Shown here one piece after another: positions 55,787-62,921 of a stretch of 64,000 bases of DNA (the first letter of the stretch is position 1; each line of letters opens with the position of its first letter). This stretch comes from JBBIWA01 sp037439425 (GTDB taxonomy: Bacteria; Acidobacteriota; Blastocatellia; RBC074): assembly GCA_037439425.1 (NCBI GenBank), contig JBBIWA010000014.1:33892-97891 (forward strand). Direction: 5' to 3'. Under the pieces are notes generated by a model that was not told the origin of the DNA, did not search any database, and saw only the letters and a program-made list of their open reading frames with translations. The position numbers and the translations under genes were made by a program.

Positions 55787-56740
55787 ATGTCAAACAGTCC
55801 GGTAGTCAGCATTATCATCCCCGCCTACAATGTTGCCCCATACATCGGCGAAGCGCTCGCTTCAGTAGTGGCGCAAAGCTATACTGATTACGAGGCGATT
55901 GTGATCAATGATGGTTCCACCGATGAGACCGAGCGCGCAGTGGAGCCGTTTCGTGATCGCATCATTTACCTTAAGCAGGAAAATCGCGGCTTGGCAGGAG
56001 CGCGCAATACAGGATTGCGCCACGCCCGTGGCCGCTACGTCGCTTTACTTGATGGTGATGACATCTGGATGCCGGATTATCTGGAGAAACTGGTAGGGCG
56101 TTTACTCGCCGATTCGGGGATTGACCTTATCTATCCCAATGCGATCTATTTCGGCTCGCCGCGTTGGGAAGGACATCTGTTTCAGGATTTCTATCCTTCG
56201 CGCGAGCCAGTGACTTTCGAGAAGCTCTTGCAGCGAGAGTGCACAGTCTTTGGCTCTGCCGTGTTCAAGCGTGAGCTAGCCATTGAAGCCGGAATGTTCG
56301 ACGAATCATTGCGCGAAGGCGGTGAGGACTTCGATCTATGGCTGCGTCTGGCGCAGAATGGCGCGCGCATCACTTTCACCACCGAACCGCTGGTGCGCTA
56401 TCGCAAGCGCAGCGAGTCACTCTCCCATGACGGAACGCGCATGCCGCGCAGCCAGATCAGGATTTACGAGAAGGTTCTGGCCAATCCTAAAACGACGCAA
56501 CAGCAAGCTGAACTGATTGCACCAGTGATGGCTGAAATGCGCGCCCAGCTCAATCGAGCTGTGGGCAAAGAATTGCTCGCTGCTGGAGATTATGCCGGGG
56601 CGGCTCACCATTTTGCGCTCGCCAATGCGCATTTTCGCAGCCTGAAGCTGACGCTGGTGGCGGCCGGATTAAAGCTCGCCCCCAGCTTGGTGGCTGCAGC
56701 CTTCGCCAGACAGTCGGAATCAGACCGGAAGGAGCTCTAA
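55787..56740 (+). CDS. Family 2 glycosyltransferase
   Basis: An inverting GT-A glycosyltransferase of 317 residues. It begins VSIIIPAYNVAPYIGEALASVVAQSYTDYEAIVINDGSTD, has GARNTGLRHARGRYVALLDGDDIW near 70 (the DxD-type metal site), and a GGEDFDLWLRLAQNG motif near 180. Its last ~80 residues are helical. The ATG at 55787 lies 40 bases after the ABC ATPase, and no Shine-Dalgarno is clear. It likely adds a sugar to the exported glycan. Confidence 0.92.
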   Translation: MSNSPVVSIIIPAYNVAPYIGEALASVVAQSYTDYEAIVINDGSTDETERAVEPFRDRIIYLKQENRGLAGARNTGLRHARGRYVALLDGDDIWMPDYLEKLVGRLLADSGIDLIYPNAIYFGSPRWEGHLFQDFYPSREPVTFEKLLQRECTVFGSAVFKRELAIEAGMFDESLREGGEDFDLWLRLAQNGARITFTTEPLVRYRKRSESLSHDGTRMPRSQIRIYEKVLANPKTTQQQAELIAPVMAEMRAQLNRAVGKELLAAGDYAGAAHHFALANAHFRSLKLTLVAAGLKLAPSLVAAAFARQSESDRKEL

Positions 56741-56788
56741 GATCACCACCCACTGCAAGCGGGAAGCGACAGGGAAGAGAATCCACTG

Positions 56789-57532
56789 ATGGAGCCGCGG
56801 TATCAGAGAGAGCGTGACTTTCATAATCAAACCTTCAGCGCCGGTGGGCGAGAAGAAGCAGGCAAATTTTATGCGATCGTGCACCGCAGTTGGGCTTGTT
56901 ACGAAGAGCTGCTGCGCGCTCACGGCGCGCACCGGCGCGTCCTGGAGTACGGCTGCGGGCCTGGAAGCAACGCTTTTTCGCTGGCCTACCACGGTGCGAT
57001 CGTCACCGGCATTGATATCTCGGAGGTGGCAATTGAACAGGCTCGGCAGCGCGCCGAGCGCGAGCAGCTCAATAGCGTCAGCTTTCAGGTAATGAATGCT
57101 GAAGCGCTGGAGTTCCCCGATCACTCATTCGATGTCGTCTGCGGCCGCGCGATTATGCATCACCTAGATTTGACCAGAGCCTTCGCCGAGCTGGCGCGCG
57201 TGCTCAAACCAGATGGCGTGGCGATCTTTATCGAACCGCTAGGACACAATCCGCTGATCAATCTCTACCGTCGCCTCACTCCGCAGATGCGCACTCCGGA
57301 TGAACACCCCTTGCTTATGTCTGATCTGGAGATGGCACGCCATTACTTCGGCAAGATCGAAATGCGTTTCTTCCATCTCCAGTCGCTGCTTGCCGTTCCG
57401 TTCCGCAATCGGCCAGGGTTTGAAAGCTTGCTAAAACTGCTCGATGCTGCTGATCAGGCTTTGTTCAAGCTGATGCCATTTGCCAGACGCTATGCCTGGA
57501 CAGTGGTGCTGACTCTGTCGCAGCCGAAATGA
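56789..57532 (+). CDS. Class I SAM-dependent methyltransferase
   Basis: A 247-residue methyltransferase of the Methyltransf_11 type. The SAM motif is VLEYGCGPGSNAFSLAYHGAIVTGIDIS near 52, with FDVVCGRAIMHHLDLTRAFAELARVLKPDGVAIFIEPLG near 112. In this setting it may methylate a sugar of the polysaccharide, which the Wzt-like domain could then recognise; that is inference. It follows the GT2 gene by 48 bases with a purine-rich AGGGAAGAGA upstream. Confidence 0.87.
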   Translation: MEPRYQRERDFHNQTFSAGGREEAGKFYAIVHRSWACYEELLRAHGAHRRVLEYGCGPGSNAFSLAYHGAIVTGIDISEVAIEQARQRAEREQLNSVSFQVMNAEALEFPDHSFDVVCGRAIMHHLDLTRAFAELARVLKPDGVAIFIEPLGHNPLINLYRRLTPQMRTPDEHPLLMSDLEMARHYFGKIEMRFFHLQSLLAVPFRNRPGFESLLKLLDAADQALFKLMPFARRYAWTVVLTLSQPK

Positions 57533-57726
57533 AGCGGAGAGCAAAAGCATCTGCTTCAGGCCCCTTTCGCCCGGGAAGGAAGCAACATGCAAGAGAAAAA
57601 TCCTTTATGGATGTTGCGTGGAAGTAATCAGGCATATTGCGATGGGTTGTTCTCTGTTCCACAATGTAGCTTACCTGATCGCGCGAGGCCCCGAAGAAAT
57701 GCGATTGCGCAGAAAAGGAGGCGACC

Positions 57727-58527
57727 ATGCCATCACCATTTCCTGGAATGGATCCTTATCTCGAAGGCGAAATGTGGCAGGAATTCCACGAGACGCTGGC
57801 AAGCACCATCCGCGCTCAACTGATGCCGCTTTTGGCGCCGAAGTATGTGGCCTTGCTAGCCAAGCGCTATGCGCTGGATCGAGCCGACATTGGGATCATC
57901 GGACTGCCCGCTGAACGGGTGCTCTATCCCGATGTGGACGTGGTTGCACCGCCGAGCCGAGCGGCTGCTTCGCTCTCCAGCAGTGCCAGTGTGGCAGTGG
58001 CCGAGCCAGCAGTGGAACTGGTCAGCCCGATGAGCGAGGAAGTGCCACTGCTGAGCGTGGAGATTCGAGATGTGGCGAATCGGCGTCTGGTCACCTTGAT
58101 TGAGATTCTCTCGCCGATCAACAAACGAGGTGAAGAGTGGCGCGAATATCTGAATCGGCGCGAGGAGATACTGCAAACCAAGACCCATCTGCTGGAGATA
58201 GACTTGTTGCTCCAGGGGCTGCGCTTGCCGCTGCTTGGGGAGTTACCGCCAGCGGCCTACTATATCTTTCTCAGTCGCTGGCAGCGGCGGCCCTGGACTC
58301 AGGTCTGGCAGATTTCGTTACGTCAGGCGTTGCCTGCGGTGCCGGTTCCCTTGTTGCCGCCGGACCCGGATGTGCCCCTGGATTTACAGGCAGCGGTCAA
58401 GGCTTGTTTTGAGCTCGTGGGGTATGAGCGTTTGTTAGATTATTCAGTGCCGCCGCCACCACCAGCCTTGAGCCAGGAGGATGCGGCTTGGGTAGCAGAG
58501 TGTTTGCGCGCCGCTGGGGTAGCGTGA
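57727..58527 (+). CDS. DUF4058 family protein
   Basis: A 266-residue cytoplasmic protein that matches the DUF4058 family by its start MPSPFPGMDPYLEGEMWQEFHETLASTIRAQLMPLLAPKY and the central VEIRDVANRRLVTLIEILSPINKRGEEWREYLNRREEIL. The family is common in cyanobacteria and some Acidobacteriota; its function is unknown, although the fold has been compared with PD-(D/E)XK nucleases. The strong Shine-Dalgarno AAGGAGG lies 6 bases before the ATG. Its presence inside a glycan locus is unusual. Confidence 0.88.
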   Translation: MPSPFPGMDPYLEGEMWQEFHETLASTIRAQLMPLLAPKYVALLAKRYALDRADIGIIGLPAERVLYPDVDVVAPPSRAAASLSSSASVAVAEPAVELVSPMSEEVPLLSVEIRDVANRRLVTLIEILSPINKRGEEWREYLNRREEILQTKTHLLEIDLLLQGLRLPLLGELPPAAYYIFLSRWQRRPWTQVWQISLRQALPAVPVPLLPPDPDVPLDLQAAVKACFELVGYERLLDYSVPPPPPALSQEDAAWVAECLRAAGVA

Positions 58528-58567
58528 GGAGCTGTTTGCCCTTGATTTGACTACTAGCTGATCTCAG

Positions 58568-59719
58568 ATGGGTGAGAGAAAGGTCAAAATTCTGCACGTG
58601 CTCGATTCACTCGGTGTTGGTGGCACGGAGCGCATGCTGGTAGAAGTGATTAAGGGGCTTGATGAGAAGCGGTTTGAGCACGCTATCTGTTGTATCACGC
58701 GTTTAGGCGAGCTTGCTGGCCGGTTGCCAGAGGGCGTGAAATGCTACGATATGGGCAAGGGCGCCAGGCGCGATTTCTTGATGCCTGTCAAGCTGGCGCA
58801 GCTAATGCACCGCCTGCGTCCAGACATCGTTCACACGCGGAACTGGGCTGGAATTGATGGGGCGCTGGCTTGTTTACTTGAGCGCAGTCCCCGCCTGGTT
58901 CACAGCGAGCACGGGCGCGATCTACCTTACATTCATTTTGAGCCGGCCAGGCGCAAAATGATTCGTCGCCTCGTCTATCATCTGGCCGATGCCGTCTTCA
59001 GCGTTTCTGGTGAGCTGCGCGACTATTACTGCCGCGAGACAGGCTTTGCTCCCGAACGCATGCGCGTGATCCCGAACGGTGTAGATGTTAGGCGCTTTAA
59101 TGCCGCCGATGGGCATGGCGCGCGTCAAGAGCTGGGCATAGAGGTTGATGATTTTGTCATCGGCGTGGTAGCTCGGCTCAGCGCGACCAAAGACCTGTTG
59201 ACGCTGGCGCGGGCCTTCGCGCGCCTCTACCGCGCTCAGCGCGAGCCGCGCCTCAAATTGCTCATTGTTGGCGATGGCGAAGCTCGCGCTGAACTAGAAA
59301 ATTTTGCTGTTGAGCAGGGGCTGACTTGTGCCATCATTCTGGCTGGCGCGCGCGAGGATGTGCCGCGACTGCTGCGCGCGATGGATGTATTTGCGCTCCC
59401 TTCGCTTTCGGAAGGAATGCCGGGCGCGATACTTGAGGCGATGGCCGCATCCTTGCCAGTAGTTGCCACCAAGGTGGGCGCAACTCCAGAGTTGGTGACT
59501 GATGGCGAAACAGGCTTTCTGGTAGCACCACGCGCAGACGAAGAGATGGCTGAACGACTCTCGCTGTTGCTGGCCGATCGTGAGCTGGCGCGGAAGTTAG
59601 GCGCTGCCGGGCGGCAGTTGGTGCAGCGCGACTATAGTCTTGAGGTGATGTTGCAGCGATACGAGGAACTTTACCTCTCATCGGTTAGTCATGAGTTACA
59701 GCAGTTTTCACTTGCGTGA
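58568..59719 (+). CDS. XrtA-associated GT4 glycosyltransferase (TIGR03088-like)
   Basis: A 383-residue GT4 enzyme of the PEP-CTERM/exosortase-associated type. It begins KVKILHVLDSLGVGGTERMLVEVIKGLDEKRFEHAICCI, has VHTRNWAGIDGALACLLERSPRLVHSEHGRDLPY near 95 and the GT4 C-terminal block PSLSEGMPGAILEAMAASLPVVATKVGATPELV near 278. The GGTERML and HSEHGRD motifs are typical for this group. The donor sugar is unknown. It is the last glycan gene before the toxin-antitoxin insertion. Confidence 0.9.
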   Translation: MGERKVKILHVLDSLGVGGTERMLVEVIKGLDEKRFEHAICCITRLGELAGRLPEGVKCYDMGKGARRDFLMPVKLAQLMHRLRPDIVHTRNWAGIDGALACLLERSPRLVHSEHGRDLPYIHFEPARRKMIRRLVYHLADAVFSVSGELRDYYCRETGFAPERMRVIPNGVDVRRFNAADGHGARQELGIEVDDFVIGVVARLSATKDLLTLARAFARLYRAQREPRLKLLIVGDGEARAELENFAVEQGLTCAIILAGAREDVPRLLRAMDVFALPSLSEGMPGAILEAMAASLPVVATKVGATPELVTDGETGFLVAPRADEEMAERLSLLLADRELARKLGAAGRQLVQRDYSLEVMLQRYEELYLSSVSHELQQFSLA

Positions 59720-59724
59720 AGAGA

Positions 59725-59797
59725 GTTTGGGGCTGCAACCTTCAGGTGGGCTTTGAGCTGTAGAAAAAAAGCTCGCCTGCAGGCTGCAGCTCCAAAC
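59725..59797. repeat. GTTTGG-CTGCA quasi-palindrome
   Basis: The arm starting GTTTGGGGCTGCAACCTTC (59725) pairs imperfectly with the arm ending TGCAGGCTGCAGCTCCAAAC (59797). About 31 bases are involved, with roughly six mismatches around a 10-base loop. An AAAAAAA run is in the right arm. It lies between the glycosyltransferase and the toxin-antitoxin pair and could act as a terminator or be a mobile relic. Confidence 0.55.
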
Positions 59798-59874
59798 CAA
59801 ACCTTATCCTTTCATCACTGGCTCTTCATTCTTTTGAAAACCGCTCTAAACAAACCTGAGCTAACGAGGAATGT

Positions 59875-60111
59875 ATGAAGGTTAGAGTTAAAGTTAGGGT
59901 TACGGAAAAGGGAGTCGTTATACCTAAGAGGTTTCTGAAAGGTGTCAAAGAGGTCGAAATTCGGCAGGAGGGCAATGTTGTTATCGTATTCCCGAAAAGC
60001 AAAGAAGATTCTCTCTTCAAGCTTGGAAGGAACCCGATTCCTTGCGATACACCTGATGCGAGTGAAAACCTTGATGAATATCTTTATGGAAATGAGGACA
60101 CTATTTCTTGA
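59875..60111 (+). CDS. AbrB/MazE-type antitoxin
   Basis: A 78-residue protein whose first ~45 residues form a swapped-hairpin DNA-binding domain (VRVTEKGVVIPKRFLKGVKEVEIRQEGNVVIVFPK). The acidic tail (DASENLDEYLYGNED) is suited to wrapping the toxin. It would neutralise the PIN toxin encoded directly downstream and repress the pair. GAGGA lies 4 bases before the ATG. Its last codons overlap the toxin start. Base composition is clearly more AT-rich than the flanking glycan genes, suggesting acquisition by transfer. Confidence 0.82.
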   Translation: MKVRVKVRVTEKGVVIPKRFLKGVKEVEIRQEGNVVIVFPKSKEDSLFKLGRNPIPCDTPDASENLDEYLYGNEDTIS

Positions 60112-60499
60112 CGCAGGTTATGTCATAGCTCTGGAAGCATCAGACGACCAGAATCATAAAGCTGCTTCACAACACTGGCGGAAGCTACTTAAATCATCGC
60201 CTTCGTTCGTAACGACATCTTACGTGTTTGATGAAATAGTCACTTTCTTCAATAGTCGTGGTCGGCACGAAAAAGCGGTAGAGGTAGGGAGCAACCTTAT
60301 ACAGGCCGATTCGCTTGAACTGATCCAGGTTGATGAGGCCTTGTTCTACGGAGGTTAGGAGTATTTTCAGAAGCACAAAGATAAAACATACTCTCCGACG
60401 GATTGCATATCATTTGTTGTAATGAGGCAGCGCAGAATGAAGACAGCGCTGACTTTCGACAAGCATTTTACTCAGGCAGGCTTTGAGAAGCTGCCCTAA
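60086..60499 (+). pseudogene. PIN-domain toxin interrupted by an in-frame TAG
   Basis: The reading frame from ATG 60086 (or 60092) encodes RTLFLDAGYVIALEASDDQNHKAA and TTSYVFDEIVTFF, the first half of a PIN ribonuclease, then stops at TAG 60356-60358. In the same frame translation resumes as EYFQKHKDKTYSPTDCISF and TFDKHFTQAGFEKLP to a TAA at 60497-60499. The second part carries the conserved Asp residues (SPTDCISF and FDKHF) needed for catalysis. One base substitution therefore splits an otherwise complete ~137-residue toxin. The start overlaps the antitoxin gene by ~20 bases. Confidence 0.85.
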
Positions 60500-60685
60500 C
60501 CCAGCGCAAAGCATCCAGCGGAGCGCCGACAGCGGGGCTCATTCGTATGATACAGCCAGCGCCTTTGCTCGCGCCCCTTGATGCAAAGCGCTAGCTCGCG
60601 GGCCGATCGCCTGAGGTGATCAGGACACAAAGAGCGGGAAGATGATTGAGCAGTGGGCGAAGAGCTACGCGGAAGGGTTCGCCTT

Positions 60686-61003
60686 ATGAAAAGGCTAAAC
60701 TGGCAAGTCATATTGAGTAACCTCGCTGAGGCTCGTGAGGAACTTGAGAGAATTGAGACTGGCGCTAAGAAGGGGGAAAAGATTTCCGAGATCGAACTAC
60801 AGATAGTGCTAGAGCACGCCTATCATCATCTGAATTTCGCCTGGAACGCTCGCCACGTACCAGCGAAAAGGTACACCCACTTGACAGATGAGGAATTCAA
60901 TCTTTGGTCAAAGTATCCCAAAGAAATCGAAGAGTACAGAATCGATTCTAACGAGAAAGAAAAAGAGCGGGATAAGAAGCAATTGAAGAAAAAACGGAAG
61001 TAA
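60686..61003 (+). CDS. Small helical hypothetical protein
   Basis: A 105-residue, highly charged and mainly helical protein (MKRLNWQVILSNLAEAREELERIETGAKKG...) that ends in a Lys/Glu-rich tail. HAYHHLNFAWNAR near 48 is its most distinctive segment. The ATG at 60686 follows GGAAGGG. Like the antitoxin, it has lower GC than its neighbours, so it may have arrived with the toxin-antitoxin module. The function is unknown. Confidence 0.6.
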   Translation: MKRLNWQVILSNLAEAREELERIETGAKKGEKISEIELQIVLEHAYHHLNFAWNARHVPAKRYTHLTDEEFNLWSKYPKEIEEYRIDSNEKEKERDKKQLKKKRK

Positions 61004-61031
61004 GTGGCTTTGAATTCCCTCTCGAGGAGTG

Positions 61032-61589
61032 ATGTTGAGGATTACAAAGGTTTACACCAAGACAGGCGACGCCGGCCAAACCTCGCTTGTTGACGGAACG
61101 CGCGTCAGTAAGTCTGATTTGCGCGTCACGGCATATGGTGAGGTTGATGAGCTGAACTCGGTGCTGGGCGTGGCGCGCACGATGATCGAGGATGAAGAGC
61201 TTAACACGGTGCTCGGACGGATTCAGAATGAGCTGTTCATTGTCGGCGCGGATCTGGCTAGCCCCCCAGGCACAGCCGTGCCGCGAGTGGCAGAGGCGCT
61301 CATCGCAGAGCTGGAAAAGCTGATTGATCATTTCCTGGAGGAGCTGGAGCCGCTCAAAGAATTTATTCTGCCCGGGGGGAGTCAAGCCGGCGCGATGCTA
61401 CATCTGGCCCGGACCGTGGCGCGGCGAGCTGAACGCGCGGTCGTGGCGCTTTCGGAGCGTGAAGAGATCAATTCGCAGGCGCTAGTTTATCTGAACCGAC
61501 TCTCTGATCTGCTCTTTGTGTTGGCCCGGGTGACGAACCGTCGCGCTGGCGTAAGCGAGCAATCAGCGCACTTCAGCGCGCGCAAGTAG
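61032..61589 (+). CDS. Cob(I)alamin adenosyltransferase, PduO type
   Basis: Transfers the adenosyl group of ATP to cob(I)alamin, giving adenosylcobalamin. The ATP-binding N-terminus ITKVYTKTGDAGQTSLVDGTRVSKSDLRVTAYGEVDELNSVLG and the C-terminal LHLARTVARRAERAVVAL with NSQALVYLNRLSDLLFVLAR are typical of the PduO group. It has 185 residues. ATG 61032 follows GAGGAG; a GTG one codon earlier is possible. It has no functional link to the glycan genes around it, and there is no cobalamin riboswitch in the 25-base upstream spacer. Confidence 0.95.
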   Translation: MLRITKVYTKTGDAGQTSLVDGTRVSKSDLRVTAYGEVDELNSVLGVARTMIEDEELNTVLGRIQNELFIVGADLASPPGTAVPRVAEALIAELEKLIDHFLEELEPLKEFILPGGSQAGAMLHLARTVARRAERAVVALSEREEINSQALVYLNRLSDLLFVLARVTNRRAGVSEQSAHFSARK

Positions 61590-61601
61590 TTTGAGGTTGT
61601 C

Positions 61602-62900
61602 ATGAGAGCGCTGTTGCTGCTTGGCTTGATAGTGATTATCGTTCCGCTAGCCTTCTTCGCTCCCTTCACGGGGCTGCTCAGCTATCTTGTGTTTGCGTAT
61701 CTTCGTCCGCATGAGTGGGCCTACTCGGCTTCGGCAAAGTATTCATTGGTCATCGCCGTGGTGACGCTGGCCGGGTATTTGGTGTTTGAGTTGCCGCGAC
61801 GCTCTCCGCGCCTGTCATCAAACATCCTGCTTTTGCTGTTGCTGGCGCAGCTTGCGCTCTCGACCCTACTGGCCGTTTCGCCTGAAATGGCCCAGGAGAA
61901 ATTCATTGAGACGGCCAAAGTGATCTTGATCGCGCTGCTTGTGACCGCGATGGCGCACTCAGAGTCTCGGCTGCGATGGCTGATGATGGTGACGTTGGGA
62001 TGCATTGGTTGGCTCACCCTTCGCGCCACCGCCGGTATTATCATTCGAGCAGGCAACGTGAAGATCTTCGGGCCGGGTGGAGCGATTGGCGATAACAACG
62101 ATTATGCTCTGGTGCTTGATATGGCGTTGCCGATGCTGATCTATTTTGCCCGAAGCGAGAAGAAGCCGTGGCTGAAGTACGGCTTTTACCTGCTCGCGGC
62201 AACGACCTTCATCACCATCCCGTTTACTCATTCGCGTGGTGGATTCCTGGGTCTGGTCGCAGTATGTGTAGCGTTAGCGCTCAAATCTCAACACAAGATT
62301 CTGGGGATGGCTGGAATCACAGTTATCGCCTTGGTGATGTATGCGGTCGTGCCAGATACCATCGTTGAGCGCATGAGCACCATCAAGGACGCGCGAGAGA
62401 GAGATGCTTCAGCACAGCAACGACTCGCTGCCTGGAAGGTTTGTCTCCAGATCGGAGCTGATCATCCCTTCTTCGGGGTCGGCATCCGCAACATCATGCT
62501 AGTTTATGGCAAGTATGGAGAGCCCGAAGAGACGCGAGTCGCGCACAATTCTTACTTGCAGATGCTGGCCGATGCGGGCGTCCCGGCGATGCTACTCTTT
62601 TTCGCCATTCTCGGCGTGACTTTCTGGCGGCTGCGTCGAGCGCGGAAGATGCTCAAAACGCGCGCCCCCGATTCTGCGCTCATCAACTACTCGCACGGGA
62701 TGGAAGTCGCAATGATCGGCTATCTGGTTTCAGGAACCTTCGTCAGCCGTTACGATCTGGAACTGCTCTATCAAGTAGTCGCCATGGCTGCCAGCTTGCT
62801 GATCCTGGCGCGCAGCTATGAAGAGGAAGCTGAAGTGCAGGCGCAGGTCGCTGCCGCTGTGCCTGGAGGAGCTGAAGAACCACTGGCCATTGCGCGCTGA
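61602..62900 (+). CDS. O-antigen-ligase-like membrane protein (exosortase-A-associated)
   Basis: A 432-residue inner-membrane protein with about ten hydrophobic helices. The beginning LLLGLIVIIVPLAFFAPFTGLLSYLVFAYLRPHEWAYS and the loop RSGGFLGL-like FTHSRGGFLGLVAVC near 208 match the O-glycosylation-ligase group (TIGR03097-like) of exosortase-A loci. The large loop GVGIRNIMLVYGKYGEPEETRVAHNSYLQMLADAG near 290 is the periplasmic ligase/polymerase site (Wzy_C). It would join the glycan to its acceptor. GAGG lies 6 bases before the ATG, and the gene starts 12 bases after the adenosyltransferase. Confidence 0.9.
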   Translation: MRALLLLGLIVIIVPLAFFAPFTGLLSYLVFAYLRPHEWAYSASAKYSLVIAVVTLAGYLVFELPRRSPRLSSNILLLLLLAQLALSTLLAVSPEMAQEKFIETAKVILIALLVTAMAHSESRLRWLMMVTLGCIGWLTLRATAGIIIRAGNVKIFGPGGAIGDNNDYALVLDMALPMLIYFARSEKKPWLKYGFYLLAATTFITIPFTHSRGGFLGLVAVCVALALKSQHKILGMAGITVIALVMYAVVPDTIVERMSTIKDARERDASAQQRLAAWKVCLQIGADHPFFGVGIRNIMLVYGKYGEPEETRVAHNSYLQMLADAGVPAMLLFFAILGVTFWRLRRARKMLKTRAPDSALINYSHGMEVAMIGYLVSGTFVSRYDLELLYQVVAMAASLLILARSYEEEAEVQAQVAAAVPGGAEEPLAIAR

Positions 62901-62921
62901 TTGTTAGAGACGCTCTCAACT

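Noticed and set aside
57587..57823. Small open frame with a good purine-rich leader before the DUF4058 gene
   Set aside because: It overlaps the start of the DUF4058 gene out of frame, and its Arg-rich tail looks like translation of the other frame.
60504..60597. Possible integron attC site (AGCGCAAAGCATC facing GATGCAAAGCGCT)
   Set aside because: The arms are an imperfect palindrome, but the required GTTRRRY and RYYYAAC boxes and gene-cassette layout are missing.
61004..61031. Cobalamin riboswitch before the adenosyltransferase
   Set aside because: The spacer is only ~28 bases, far too short, and carries no B12-box-like sequence.
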